From Aegilops tauschii subsp. strangulata (Eukaryota; Streptophyta; Magnoliopsida; Poales; Poaceae), in assembly GCF_002575655.3 (NCBI RefSeq), contig NC_053041.3, forward strand, positions 369,813,054 through 369,877,053: a stretch of DNA of 64,000 nucleotides, read 5' to 3'. Below are positions 1 through 11,351 of this stretch, in pieces. How positions within the stretch are numbered: the first letter of the stretch is position 1; every line of letters starts with the position of its first letter. Made by a program: the position numbers and the translations under genes. The notes under the pieces are model-generated. The model saw only the letters and a program-made list of their open reading frames with translations. It did no database searches and had not been told where the DNA came from.

Positions 1-119
1 TCCTGGGCCAAGGTACCATCATCCCGGCCTCTCTGTTTGGTGTGTACACGGAAAGAGGTTACCAACTTACTAAACCGTATCCTGGCAATGAGACGTGTGG
101 TAGCACGGAAAGGGGAAGG

Positions 120-420
120 GACGATAACACGGCTCCAACCATGTTAACGTCGGAAAAGTCGGATGACACAAGGCTGGCATGCTACAACAGTACCACCTTG
201 CTGCCCTTCATGTCACCACATGATTAGGCCACCTCTCATCAGAGGTCATCGCAACTTTGGAACATGCGGGAAAAGATCGATAACGTGGCTCCAACCATGT
301 TAACGTCGAAGAAAGTCGGATGACGCAAGGCTGGCATGCTACAACAGTACCACCTTGCTGCCCTTCATGTCACTACATGATTAAGCCACCTCTCATCAGA
401 GGTCATCGCAACTTCGGAAC
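120..420. repeat. Two-copy direct repeat inside the LTR (period about 156 bp)
   Basis: A block beginning near the ataacacggctccaacc segment at 124 recurs 156 bases later near 280 with a few substitutions. It includes the phrase cctctcatcagaggtcatcg in both copies. The same duplication is present in the other LTR near 10081-10381, so it predates this insertion. Confidence 0.8.
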
Positions 421-1382
421 AACCGGGTCGTTGCCTTACAAGCAACGAGGTATTTATCGACACTCACATTCCACGCACAAACTTTCACATGAACATGCAA
501 AACATCTGCCATACCAAATGTTCAAACATGCTTGCCTGGTTCGGAGAAGTCGGAGTCTAGCTCGGCGAAGTTCGCGGCTCCGTCCCCTCTCCCGGAACCT
601 ACGGCAATCACGAAACGGGGTACTAACGTGAAAACCAACACATGCACAGAAACTTTGCCAAATATTTTTCAAATAAATCCCATAAAAAACTAGACAAAAT
701 TTGGAGATTGACAGAAAAAGAATCACTCAAAAATACCTTTTCATTAAAAAGTTATAAAGGTTTCTGTCCAGGGACTTATCTGTAATGAAACAGAAAAGTT
801 CCAGGGTTTTAACTGAGAAAACAGAAAACGGTTCGTTTGGAAATGCGCAAGCGCAAGAGAGAAGACGTACTTTGCCCGAAGGCGCCAACAGAAAACGGTT
901 CGGGGAAATAAAACAGAGGCTGACACGCGGGGCCCGCATGTCAGGTTTGAAAGTTCGCCGGCGCCCGAAGACGGCGATGGACGCCGGCGTCGAACCACGG
1001 CGAGTTAGGAGAAACGGAGGGTACCAAGAGCTTTAGTGTCTTCTTCCGCGTCGGTGGGTGGTGGACTCGTCCAACGGGGAGCACCACGTCGACGGCGACA
1101 CTATCTCCGGCGGACGGTGGTTCGGGTGAGGTTGGGGAACTCCGGTGGAGGGCTGCAAAGTACGAATTGAGGCGCGGGTTAGAACGGGTGATGCAAGGAG
1201 AAGCTACTGGCAAGAGAATGGGGGCTGCGGAGCACACACGGGGGCGAATCGGGCTGGATCCCGTGGCGGATCGCGGCGGCCGGAGTCGAGGAAGGAGACC
1301 CCCTCGCGGCTCTTCCAGTGGCTGGGCGTGCTCTAGGGGAAGTGTAGGGCTGGTGGGTGCTCGAGTTGAAGCTCGGGGCCTC

Positions 1383-1390
1383 TATTTATA
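1383..1390 (-). promoter_or_regulatory. Probable LTR TATA box (3' LTR)
   Basis: On the minus strand this reads TATAAATA followed by GAGG, a textbook plant TATA box, in the element-sense direction of the LTR. It is conserved in the 5' LTR. Confidence 0.6.
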
Positions 1391-2683
1391 GGCAGATCGA
1401 CGGGGTGGCCGTGAACGGAGAATCTCCGGCGAGCGATTACGGCGGAGAAGTGGGTTAGCAGAGGGTTTGAGCGGTCGAGCAGCATCAGTGGATGTTACGG
1501 GACTCGTTTTGCAGCTAAACGGAGCTGGAGCTGGCGTAATGGCGTCTGCCCACGGTGAGGTGACCGCACGGGCTCAACGGCGGCAGAGAGCGCGCTCCGC
1601 GCCCTGGGGTTCACGACGAGAGCGGCAGCGCATTCAGGGGAGTGGACGGCCACGCGGCGGGCTCCGGTGGTTTGGGCGGCGCTGGGTGGAGTTGGCGGCG
1701 CCGTGTCTCCCGCTGGCGTCCGCAAAGCCGCCGCCGGCGTCGGTCACGGGGCGGCGCACCTTCTGCTGCTCGTCGCCGACGCCCGCAAGATGCCAGGCAC
1801 TCGTGCGGTGCAGGAACAAGTGGGCGAGGACGAGGAGCAAGGCGACGCGAGGGTACTGGCGAGATCGATGCCCGGCTCTGAAGAAAACGACAGTGAGTAC
1901 TGACTGAACTCTGAAGTTAACTGAAACTTGACAGTGACCAAGCATTGCAGGTGTTCGACAGTAGGCTTTGGTAAAAAGATAAATTTTTCTGGAGCTGTAA
2001 CTTGGTGAGATGATCACTCAAAGCACCCAGGGGCTGCATGAATTTACTTGGAATTTTTGGAGAAAGTTTTGAATGAATTTCACCAAATTTGGCAAATCTG
2101 GTCCAAACTTGCAGCTGATGTAGTTTGAAATTTTTGAACTGGATACCAGTGGATCTTCATGGTTCTAGGTTGAGGGTTCAAAGGACTAGGAGGGGAAAGA
2201 AGTTTGGTGGTAAAAGTCAAAACAGAAAAAGGAGTTCCTTTGTAAATCTCCAAGAGGTAGAATAGAAGGCAGAAAAATATTTGAATGGAATTTGAATGGA
2301 AATAAATACATGGGGAGGTTCAACTTGCTGGATTTGATGCAAATCATGATCCAAGGTGAGGAAAGGGTTAGGAGAGAGGATTTGCACTAATGCCATGGCA
2401 AGAAGGAATAGTTGAAAGTGGTAAAGGACTTTCCAAAAGCCATAGTGCATTCCCAAAATATTTCAAAGGTTATTTTCTCAAATGAAAAAAACATTTTGTC
2501 TTGAGTCCAATGAAAAGCAAGAACCTCCAAGACCAAAGGAGGATCTTGGGTGAATTCAAATAAAATTTTTGCCATAAGGAAAATATTTGAGAGTGAGAGT
2601 TCTCTTGAAGAAAATTTTTAAATCACCCCCTTCAAGTCAAATAAAATCTTTTGAAAAATCCAAATAAAAACTTGGGTGTCACA

Positions 2684-2700
2684 ACACCTACCCCCTTAGG
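2684..2700 (-). other. Polypurine tract of the chromovirus
   Basis: On the minus strand CCTAAGGGGGTAGGTGT lies directly before the 3' LTR start TGTGACACCC. The G-rich run adjoining the LTR is the expected plus-strand primer site. Confidence 0.75.
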
Positions 2701-3988
2701 AAAAATCTCGTCCTCGAGATTTCTGTTGATCCTCAAATAGATATGGATACTCTGCTCGGAGGAAATCTTCCCTTTCCCATGTGGCTTCATCCTCAGTATG
2801 GTTGCTCCACTGGACCCTGAAATTTTTTGTCGTTTTCTGACGGGTCCTCCGTTCAGACTCTTCTAAAATCTTTACTGGCCTTTCTCTGTAGGTGAGATCT
2901 GGTTGCATATCAATGTCCTCATGAGGTACATGTTTCTCCGGGTTACTCACACATTTCCTCAACTGCGAGACGTGGAATACGTCATGGACGTCTGACAGCT
3001 CCTTGGGTAGGTCTAGCTGGTAGGCTACCGTGCCTCTTCGTTCCTTCACACAAAATGGTCCAATAAATCTTGGGGCTAGCTTCCCCTTAATTTTGAACCG
3101 TTGCAGACCCCTCATAGGAGATACTCGGAGGTATACGGAATCACCAGGTTCAAAGCTGACCTCACGATGCTTCTGATCATAGTAGCTCTTTTGTCGGCTC
3201 TGTGCTGTCTTGAGTCTGTCCCTGATTTGTTTAACTTTTTCCTCGGCCTCCTTAAGCATATCTGGGCCGAAGATACGGCTGTCACCTGTTTCTGACCAAT
3301 TCAATGGGGTACGACACCTCCGTCCATACAATGCTTCAAAGGGTGCCATTTGTAAACTGGTTTGGTAACTGTTGTTGTACGCAAATTCGGCATACGGCAA
3401 ACTCTCTTCCCAACTGGATCCATAGGTGAGCACACAGGCTCTTAGCATATCCTCTAGGATTTGGTTTACACGTTCTGTTTGTCCATCTGTCTGAGGGTGG
3501 TATGCTGTACTGAAAGCTAGTTGCGTGCCCAGAGCTTGTTGTAGGTGATCCCAAAATTTGGAGACGAATTGGGTGCCTCGGTCTGATATTATAGTCTTTG
3601 GGACTCCGTGCAAGCAAACTATATGGGAGAGATAGAGTTTTGCCAGTCTTTGTGTGGAGTAGGTAGTCTTCACGGGAATGAAGTGAGCAACCTTGGTTAG
3701 TCGGTCTGTGATGACCCATATGGCGTCATTTCCACGCTGTGATCGGGGTAATCCGACAATAAAGTCCATTCCGATTTCATCCCATTTCCACTCCGGTATC
3801 CTGTTAGGCTGGAGTAGCCCTGCTGGTTTTTGGTGCTCGGCCTTGATGCGCTGACATGAATCGCAACAAGCAACGAATGTGGCTATATCTCTTTTCATAC
3901 CGTGCCACCAAAATCTTTCCTGAATGTCCTTGTACATTTTGGTTCCTCCAGGATGTATCGAGTATGGAGCGGTGTGGCTCTCCTTCAA
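2696..3988 (-). pseudogene. Chromovirus integrase with chromodomain (3' part of gag-pol)
   Basis: The open segment encodes about 430 residues. It starts in the HHCC zinc-binding region (SIHPGGTKMY, then CDSCQ). The integrase core keeps all three acidic residues: D in GMDFIVG, D in IISDRGTQF and E in GQTERVNQ. A GPF-type segment (FIGPFCV) follows, then a chromodomain-like tail with WSNHTEDEATWE. It is in the same frame as the RT-RNase H segment and is separated from it only by a TAG stop at 4007-4009, so the start shown is an internal Met. In an active element integrase inserts the cDNA, and chromodomains bias insertion towards marked chromatin. Called a pseudogene because the polyprotein is interrupted. 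Confidence 0.9.
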
Positions 3989-4006
3989 GATCTGTTGCTT
4001 GAGTTC

Positions 4007-5617
4007 CTAAATGTTAGGTACGCAAAGTCTGTCCCGGTACCATAATGTTCCTTCACTGTCCGTGACGAATTCTGAAGTCTTACTACGGTTCATTTTCTTC
4101 TTTATGCCTTCGATACTGGGATGTCCCTGTTGAGCCTTCTTGATTTGTTCCACTAGGGTGGGTTGTATCTCCAGGTTCGATATGGTGCCCTCAGAGGCTA
4201 ACATCATGTTGAGCCGAGTGAACTCTCGCTGAAACTCAGGCCTCAAGTTTTGCTGACCGTCACTGTCCGGGCTAGGGTTTCGACTAAGGGCATCGGCCAC
4301 TACATTTGCTTTTCCTGGGTGGTAGTGGATGCCGACGTCATAGTCTTTGACCAGTTCCAACCAGCGTCGTTGGCGTAAATTCAGCTCTGGCTGTGTGAAG
4401 ATATATTTGAGGCTCTTATGGTCCGTATATATTTCACAACGATTTCCCAACAGAAAGTGCCTCCACTCCTTGAGTGCATGTATAACTGCTGCTAGCTCCA
4501 GGTCATGTGTTGGGTAATTTTCCTCGTGTTTTCGCAGTTGCCTGGAGGCATATGCGACAACTTTGCCGTCTTGCATTAGCACACATCCGAGACCTTTTCG
4601 GGACGCGTCACAATATACTTCAAAACTCTTGTGTATGTTTGGCACAGTTAAGACTGGTGCGGTTGTCAGCTTTTTCTTGAGTTCTTGGAAGCTCTGCTCA
4701 CATGCTTCCGTCCATACGAATTTCTTGTCTTTCTTGAGTAACTGTGTTATAGGTTTTGCCACAGTGGAGAATCCTCCAATAAATCTCCTGTAATACCCGG
4801 CCATCCCTAGGAAACTCCGCACATCTGCAACATTCGCGGGTGGCTTCCAGTCTAGTATGGCCTTGACTTTTTCTGGGTCTACGGCCACGCCTTCTTGGTT
4901 CAAAATATGGCCCAAGAAACCAACTTGTCTTAGCCAAAATTCGCATTTGCTAAATTTGGCGTACAACTGATGCTTCCTCAATTCTCCCAAAACAATTCTG
5001 AGGTGCTCAGCATGTTCTTCTGGTGTCCTTGAGTAAACCAGAATGTCGTCAATGAATACCACCACAAATTTGTCCATGAATTTCATGAATACTTTGTTCA
5101 TGAGGTGGACGAAATATGCGGGGGCGTTTGTCAGTCCAAACGGCATCACCGTAAACTCGTATAACCCATATCTGGAAGTGAATGCGGTCTTGGGGATATC
5201 CTCTGTTCGTACCTTCAGTTGATGGTATCCTGATCTCAAATCAATCTTTGAATATACTTTAGCTTGTGCGAGCTGGTCAAACAAATCATTGATCCGTGGC
5301 ATCGGATATTTGTTTTTGATGGTGACCATATTGAGGGCTCGATAGTCTATGCATAGTCTCAGTGTCCCATCCTTCTTCTTGGCGAACAATACGGGCGAAC
5401 CCCATGGTGAGGAGCTGGCTCGTATAAATCCTTTGTCCAATAATTCCTTTATCTGCTTCTTCAACTCCACCAATTCGGAGGGTGCCATTCTATACGGCTT
5501 CTTATAAATGGGAGCGGTGCCAGGTGCTAGTTCGATGCTGAATTCGATCTCTCGGTCTGGTGGCATACCTGGTAGTTCTTCCGGGAACACATCAGGGAAC
5601 TCGCATACCACTGGCAC
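4007..5617 (-). pseudogene. Chromovirus reverse transcriptase and RNase H
   Basis: This 536-residue segment begins shortly upstream of RT. RT landmarks are CIDYRALN (about 89-96), [11 protein letters not shown] (about 124-134), MPFGLTNAP (about 158-166) and the catalytic FIDD (about 188-191). RNase H follows with CDAS, DLELAA and TDHKSL, which supply the acidic active-site residues. The frame is continuous with gag upstream through a TAA at 5627-5629 and with integrase downstream through a TAG at 4007-4009. Except for those two codons the polyprotein is open, so the lesions look young. The upstream TAA occupies a position where I would expect Glu; that is inference from family resemblance. 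Confidence 0.92.
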
Positions 5618-5626
5618 TTTTCTTAA

Positions 5627-7138
5627 TTATGCGATGTCCATCTTGTTCAGTTTTGGTTTCTGTGATCGTGGCCTTTCTTGAGCGGAAACTCTTATTGTCT
5701 TGCCGTGATGGTGAGTGAGAATCACTGTCCGATTGAAACAGTCGATGAATCCTTTGTTGGTGGTTAACCAGTCCATTCCTAAAATGACATCCAGTCCTTT
5801 ACTTTCCAACACGATGAGATTCGCGTGGAATGGTAGTCCTTCGAACTCAATGACCACTCCTTGGCAGTAACCCTGAGCAATTTGCTTATTTCCGGGGGAC
5901 TTGATGATCATAGATTTTTCCAAGGGGAGTATCGGAAAACCATGTTGCGAAACAAAACTCTTCGAAACGAACGAATGGGAAGCTCCAGAATCAAACAAAA
6001 CCGTGGCAGGTACTGTGTTGACAGGGGACGTACCGAGCACGATGTCTGGGGCATTCTGTGCTTCTTCCCTGGTCACATGGTTCAAGTGACCCTTCCTGTG
6101 GTTGTTGCTCGGATTGAAGTTGTTGCGCTTGGGGGCTGGATTGTTTCCACCATTGTTCGGCTTGGGTGCCGAGTCTCTTGGCTTCGGGCACTGTTTAGCG
6201 TAATGCCCTTGCTGACCACAAGCATAGCAGGTGACCCCTGGACGGTATGTGAACTCCTTGTCTCTGGCATGAAATTGTCCGACGGGTCTTGGCTCAGTAG
6301 TCGTGGATCTCCTCGTGTCTGTCCTTGGGACCTCAGTCTTGCCTCGGTTGCTGCGGGCAAGAGTCGTCTTGTCCCTCTTCCGCTTGCGGATATCTTCCAG
6401 ACTACGGCGCTCATTCTCCAGGGTGATGGCCTTGTCCACCAGCGTCTTAAAATCCGGAAAGGTGTGTACAATCAGTTGGCATCTTAATGCTGGTGCCAGG
6501 CCATCCAGGAATTTTTCCATCTTCTTGTTTTCTGTCATGTGCTCGTCGTAGGCATAACGAGACAGTTGGGTAAACTGGCCATTGTATTCTGTGACGGTCA
6601 TGCCTCTTTGCTTCAGGTCATCAAACTCTCTCTTCTTGATCTTTAGGATGCTCCTGGGAATGTGTGCCCCACGGAAGCCTTCCTTGAATTCTTCCCAGGT
6701 GATGTTGTGTTCCCTGGGGTGCATGTGTAGGAAGTTTTCCCACCATGCTGCGGCTGCTCCAGTAAGGTAGTGTGGTGCATAAAGCACCTTCTCATGATCT
6801 GAGCATTGAGCGATAATCAGTTTCCTTTCAATCTCGCGAAGCCAATCATCGGCTTCCAGTGGCCTGTCGGTGTGAGCAAAAGTTGAGGGGCGAGTCTTCT
6901 GTAACTCAGATAACTTGGAATGTGGTTGATAGGGTTCACGGTGGTTTCCCATGTTTATGACATGGTTCATCATCTCCTGGTGCTGTTGCTGGCTTTGTTC
7001 GAAGAGACGGCATACTTGAGATAGTGCCGCTTCGCTGTCCTGTTGGCTGGACTGACCCTGAGTGAAATTGTTGCTGGTCTGTGTTCCGTAAACCTCTTCT
7101 GGCTGATTGGGCATAGAGCGAGTCCAAGGGCGAGACAT
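5627..7138 (-). pseudogene. Chromovirus gag and aspartic protease
   Basis: I prefer the Met at 7138 (MSRPWTRSMPN) over the upstream in-frame Met at 7213 because it begins the recognisable gag-like sequence. The capsid-like region has WWENF and FKEGFRGAHIP. The nucleocapsid carries one CCHC knuckle, CYACGQQGHYAKQC. The protease active site is the DSG of LFDSGASHSF, with LGMDWL downstream. The reading frame ends at TAA (5627-5629), only four codons before the next open segment in the same frame. Gag builds the virus-like particle and the protease cleaves the polyprotein. Confidence 0.9.
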
Positions 7139-7462
7139 TTTTCCAGTCTGGGGTATCATTTGCAAAACCCATGAGATAAACCGTGTAGCGCAGGAAAACC
7201 CTTGCAAAGGCAATAATCCAAAAGGGCTTCAAGGTTTTCAAGAAACACAAATGATTTTCACGGAGAAGAAGTGCTTAACACAAATCTTACATGCGAAAGC
7301 AAATACAAGATACAGCACTCAGGTTGTGCGTACACAAACCTGACATGTTATTAAAAACTAGCGTACTACTCCGGAAGGCAGCAAACACACCAATACAAAC
7401 TAGCGTACAGATAAAAACAACACATCATACAAGCAGGCATAACACGCGGCTACTCGGTGCTC

Positions 7463-8266
7463 TCAGTCGGAGATGGTGAAGATCTCCTTCCCCTTGCCGA
7501 TGGCAAGGCTCAGCGGTCCAGGAGAATCAACCTCCTCCTCTCTAGCTGGTTCCTGGCGTGCGACGCTGCGCTGCGGTGATGGTGCGGGGGCGACTGGCGG
7601 TAGAGCGCGTGCGGCAGGCGGTGCGGCTCTGACTGGAGTAGGGGCGATGACTCGGTCGAACTCCTCAGTGGTAGGCAGACGGCGAGCAGTGGCCAAAACG
7701 GCCGGTGCATACGAGGCTGAAGACGAGACGAATGTCAGAGGCGGCGCCGTGTGGAGAAGCTCCTTCCTGCTGGCAGGACCGCCCCGGACTAAGTCCATGC
7801 GGGCAGCCACAAGATCATCTACAAGGTTGTCGAAAGACTCCTCCAGAGCCTTGAGATACTCCACAACCATCTCGATGGCTTCATCTCGCTCTCCCCGATG
7901 GCAGGCGAACGCATAGTGGCTGGTGTAAGGCACATGGCATGGGAGGTAGCGGTAGCGACGAGTCTTCATCGTGGGAAGGATGTCCCGGAGGCGAGCTATC
8001 GCCTCACGGGCAGCCATCTGCATGGCATGCCTCTCCGTAGGCATGGCCCTTCCCACAAAACGGAAGTGGCGTGCAGCTGAACGTCCTCCCTTGAACTGCA
8101 CCACAGCCTGGTGCATAGACACGTCGTCACTGAGCTTGTGCTGATAGAGGGTGAACTCCGGGCGAGCTGCTGGCCCGATCGCGAGCTTGGTGATGGAGAC
8201 GAGGAGCTTGACAAACCCCTCGGGCACGTTGGTGAACACTCGATTCTCACAGCCGCTGCCAGCCAT
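7463..8266 (-). CDS. Extra ORF upstream of gag, possible dsRNA-binding-like fold
   Basis: An uninterrupted 267-codon ORF between the primer binding site and gag, in the element sense. Its ATG at 8266 is about 150 bases downstream of the primer binding site. It matches no standard gag-pol domain. Residues about 35-95 run from PEFTLYQHKLSD to MAAREAIARLRD. The spacing, with a Pro-Tyr start, a His-aromatic strand region and a terminal Ala-rich helix, loosely recalls a double-stranded-RNA-binding domain; this is a weak resemblance read by eye. The C-terminal third is rich in Ala and Pro. It is intact although gag-pol downstream carries two stops. Extra ORFs are known in plant Ty3/gypsy elements, but I cannot name a family for this one. 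Confidence 0.6.
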   Translation of the reverse strand: MAGSGCENRVFTNVPEGFVKLLVSITKLAIGPAARPEFTLYQHKLSDDVSMHQAVVQFKGGRSAARHFRFVGRAMPTERHAMQMAAREAIARLRDILPTMKTRRYRYLPCHVPYTSHYAFACHRGERDEAIEMVVEYLKALEESFDNLVDDLVAARMDLVRGGPASRKELLHTAPPLTFVSSSASYAPAVLATARRLPTTEEFDRVIAPTPVRAAPPAARALPPVAPAPSPQRSVARQEPAREEEVDSPGPLSLAIGKGKEIFTISD

Positions 8267-8416
8267 CTACAAAAGTAGGCAAAAATTCTGAGTAGTCATG
8301 TCATAAATTTTATGATAACCAACAGAAAATAGCTACAATTGCAAAATGTTGAAGAAGCACTAAAGACGCTAATAACCGATTAGCGATCGCACCTAGTGGC
8401 TTCCTACAGTCAGCCT

Positions 8417-8429
8417 GGCTCAGATACCA
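8417..8429 (-). other. Primer binding site (initiator tRNA-Met type)
   Basis: On the minus strand TGGTATCTGAGCC lies four bases inside the 5' LTR end at 8434. It differs by one base from the common plant TGGTATCAGAGCC site. Confidence 0.8.
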
Positions 8430-9017
8430 AGCTTGTCACGACCGGTTTTTCAATAAAATAATTATTGAGAAACCAATCCCTGTTACGGACCAGCGAGGAA
8501 GAATTCCTTCCCACTGATAGACAATACATTGGTCACAGAAGAAAAATACCAGGAGTACTAAATATAATACAAAGTTGAGCAGAGACTGCCCAGCAATTTA
8601 TTACATGCACGCCGATAAAACAATACGGCGGATAGGGTTGCAAACTTCTAACTCACGATAATAACGGTGGTGGAAATATCATCGCGAAGCGAGTGACATG
8701 ATTCCAGAATACTACAACTCTTCGAGCGTCGGAGTGAGGCTCGAGAATACTTATTGCAGGTGGCAGAAGCGTAAACGATACAAGTGACCAATATCCGGGA
8801 TCGCGCAGGACTGACTGGGACTCCTCTAGGCGTCGGACGCGCTATCAAACTCTTCATCCAAGAAATCGCCTTCGTCAACATCTGGCCAAATCAACAAGCC
8901 AGGTGAGTACTATGAAAGTACTCGCAAGACAGTTCGGACATAGGGTATAACAAATGCAAACATGAAACACATGAATAAGTTAACCAGTGCGATCAGACAT
9001 AGAGATAATAAATACTG

Positions 9018-9302
9018 GGTGCCAAGCGAGGGTCTGAATGACGCCTCGAGCGGAAACTGCAGAATAGTAATACTGGTGCCAAACGAGTGTCTGAAAGACT
9101 CCTCGAGAGGAAAATGCGGAATAATAATACAGGTGCCAAACGAGTGTCTGAAAGACTCCTCGAGCGGAAAATGCGGAATAATAATACAGGTGCCAAACGA
9201 GTGTCTGAAAGACTCCTCGAGCGGAAAATGCGGAATAATAATACAGGTGCCAAACGAGTGTCTGAAAGACTCCTCGAGCGGAAAATGCAGAATAATAATG
9301 CC
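9018..9302. repeat. Five tandem copies of a 57-bp unit in the LTR
   Basis: Units start with ggtgcc at 9018, 9075, 9132, 9189 and 9246. The last four are nearly identical and the first is diverged. The period is a multiple of three without internal stops, so long repetitive ORFs appear on both strands; these are artefacts. Confidence 0.95.
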
Positions 9303-9478
9303 ACAGTCGGGCGTCGGGGCGACACCACATAAAGGGCTTATAACAGAAAGTAAAGACAGTGCATGCCACAGTCGGACGTCTGAGCGACATCGCATAAAGG
9401 GCTTATATTTAAAGTGAGAAACGAGTACACGCCACAGTCGGACGTCTGTGCGACGTCACATAAAGGGCTTATATTGTA
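9301..9478. repeat. Three tandem copies of a 65-66-bp unit in the LTR
   Basis: Copies begin with ccacagtcgg at 9301, 9366 and 9432. Each contains a cataaagggcttata segment. They directly follow the 57-bp array. Confidence 0.85.
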
Positions 9479-11343
9479 ACACAACAATACAATAGTTCGG
9501 GAATATAATTTATCACAAGCACGAGACAAATATAATGTTAGTCCATCCACAGGAACAACAATGAAATTGAATTTACCACTTGAGCTTGATCACCGGGGGC
9601 AAGTTTTCACACGGATAGATTTGGATATAAAGTCTACATTACTGATCATGGATACGATGATTTGGAAAGAATTGACTCTGCAGAGTTTGTACTTAACCAC
9701 AGCCAACGGATTTCGGTAGTCACGGGGACTAGTTCCGTCTACGGTGTTCTGGAAGGAACACGTCTAACCAGTACACACCCAATTTAACCATCCGAAGCCA
9801 GGGATCACCCTCGGCAACATTCAGGAAAAACCCTGAGTCGGGGAGGCTACAACCTCGCGTAGCATGGGATCAAATTTCTATACGCGCGCTATAAGGGGGT
9901 GCCCCCCCTCTCGGTCCCAACCGGAAACACCCATGCCCCCTGACCGAATGACTGGCTTTAATCCTAGGCCAAGGTACCATCATCCCGGCCTCTCTGTTTG
10001 GTGTGTACACGGAAAGAGGTTACCAACTTACTAAACCGTATCCTGGCAATGAGACGTGTGGTAGCACGGAAAGGGGAAGGGACGATAACACGGCTCCAAC
10101 CATGTTAACGTCGGAAAAGTCGGATGACACAAGGCTGGCATGCTACAACAGTACCACCTTGCTGCCCTTCATGTCACCACATGATTAGGCCACCTCTCAT
10201 CAGAGGTCATCGCAACTTTGGAACATGCGGGAAAAGATCGATAACGTGGCTCCAACCATGTTAATGTCGAAGAAAGTCGGATGACGCAAGGCTGGCATGC
10301 TACAACAGTACCACCTTGCTGCCCTTCATGTCACTACATGATTAGGCCACCTCTCATCAGAGGTCATCGCAACTTCGGAACAACCGGGTCGTTGCCTTAC
10401 AAGCAACGAGGTATTTATCGACACTCACATGCCACGCACAAACTTTCACATGAACATGCAAAACATCTGCCATATCAAATGTTCAAACATGCTTGCCTGG
10501 TTCGGAGAAGTCGGAGTCTAGCTCGGCGAAGTTCGCGGCTCCGTCCCCTCTCCCGGAACCTACGGCAATCACGAAACGGGGTACTAACGTGAAAACCAAC
10601 ACATGCACAGAAACTTTGCCAAATATTTTTCAAATAAATCCCATAAAAAACTAGACAAAATTTGGAGATTGACAGAAAAAGAATCACTCAAAAATACCTT
10701 TTCATTAAAAAGTTATAAAGGTTTCTGTCCAGGGACTTATCTGTAATGAAACAGAAAAGTTCCAGGGTTTTAACTGAGAAAACAGAAAACGGTTCGTTTG
10801 GAAATGCGCAAGCGCAAGAGAGAAGACGTACTTTGCCCGAAGGCGCCAACAGAAAACGGTTCGGGGAAATAAAACAGAGGCTGACACGCGGGGCCCGCAT
10901 GTCAGGTTTGAAAGTTCGCCGGCGCCCGAAGACGGCGATGGACGCCGGCGTCGAACCACGGCGAGTTAGGAGAAACGGAGGGTACCAAGAGCTTTAGTGT
11001 CTTCTTCCGCGTCGGTGGGTGGTGGACTCGTCCAACGGGGAGCACCACGTCGACGGCGACACTATCTCCGGCGGACGGCGGTTCGGGTGAGGTTGGGGAA
11101 CTCCGGTGGAGGGCTGCAAAGTACGAATTGAGGCGCGGGTCAGAACGGGTGATGCAAGGAGAAGCTACTGGCAAGAGAATGGGGGCTGCGGAGCACACAC
11201 GGGGGCGAATCGGGCTGGATCCCGTGGCGGATCGCGGCGGCCGGAGTCGAGGAAGGAGACCCCCTCGCGGCTCTTCCAGTGGCTGGGCATGCTCTAGGGG
11301 AAGTGTAGGGCTGGTGGGTGCTCGAGTTGAAGCTCGGGGCCTC

Positions 11344-11351
11344 TATTTATA
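11344..11351 (-). promoter_or_regulatory. Probable LTR TATA box (5' LTR, element promoter)
   Basis: Minus-strand TATAAATA, identical to the one in the other LTR. Transcription would run leftward into the LTR remainder and the coding region. Confidence 0.6.

Larger units (their letters stand above)
1..2683 (-). repeat. 3' LTR of the chromovirus (partial)
   Basis: Matches 9962-12633 almost base for base, with an 11-base duplication near 2290 present only in this copy. The element-sense start is the minus-strand TGTGACACCC (plus GGGTGTCACA ending at 2683). About 1.5 kb of the LTR lies left of the window. The ORFs inside it are GC-rich artefacts with no recognisable domain. Confidence 0.92.

Noticed and set aside
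1145..1907. Several Arg/Gly-rich ORFs in the chromovirus LTR
   Set aside because: Shadows of a GC-rich LTR leader; no domain, and frames overlap on both strands.
8962..9417. Long overlapping repetitive ORFs on both strands
   Set aside because: They arise from the 57-bp tandem array, whose period is a multiple of three without stops; no protein motif is present.
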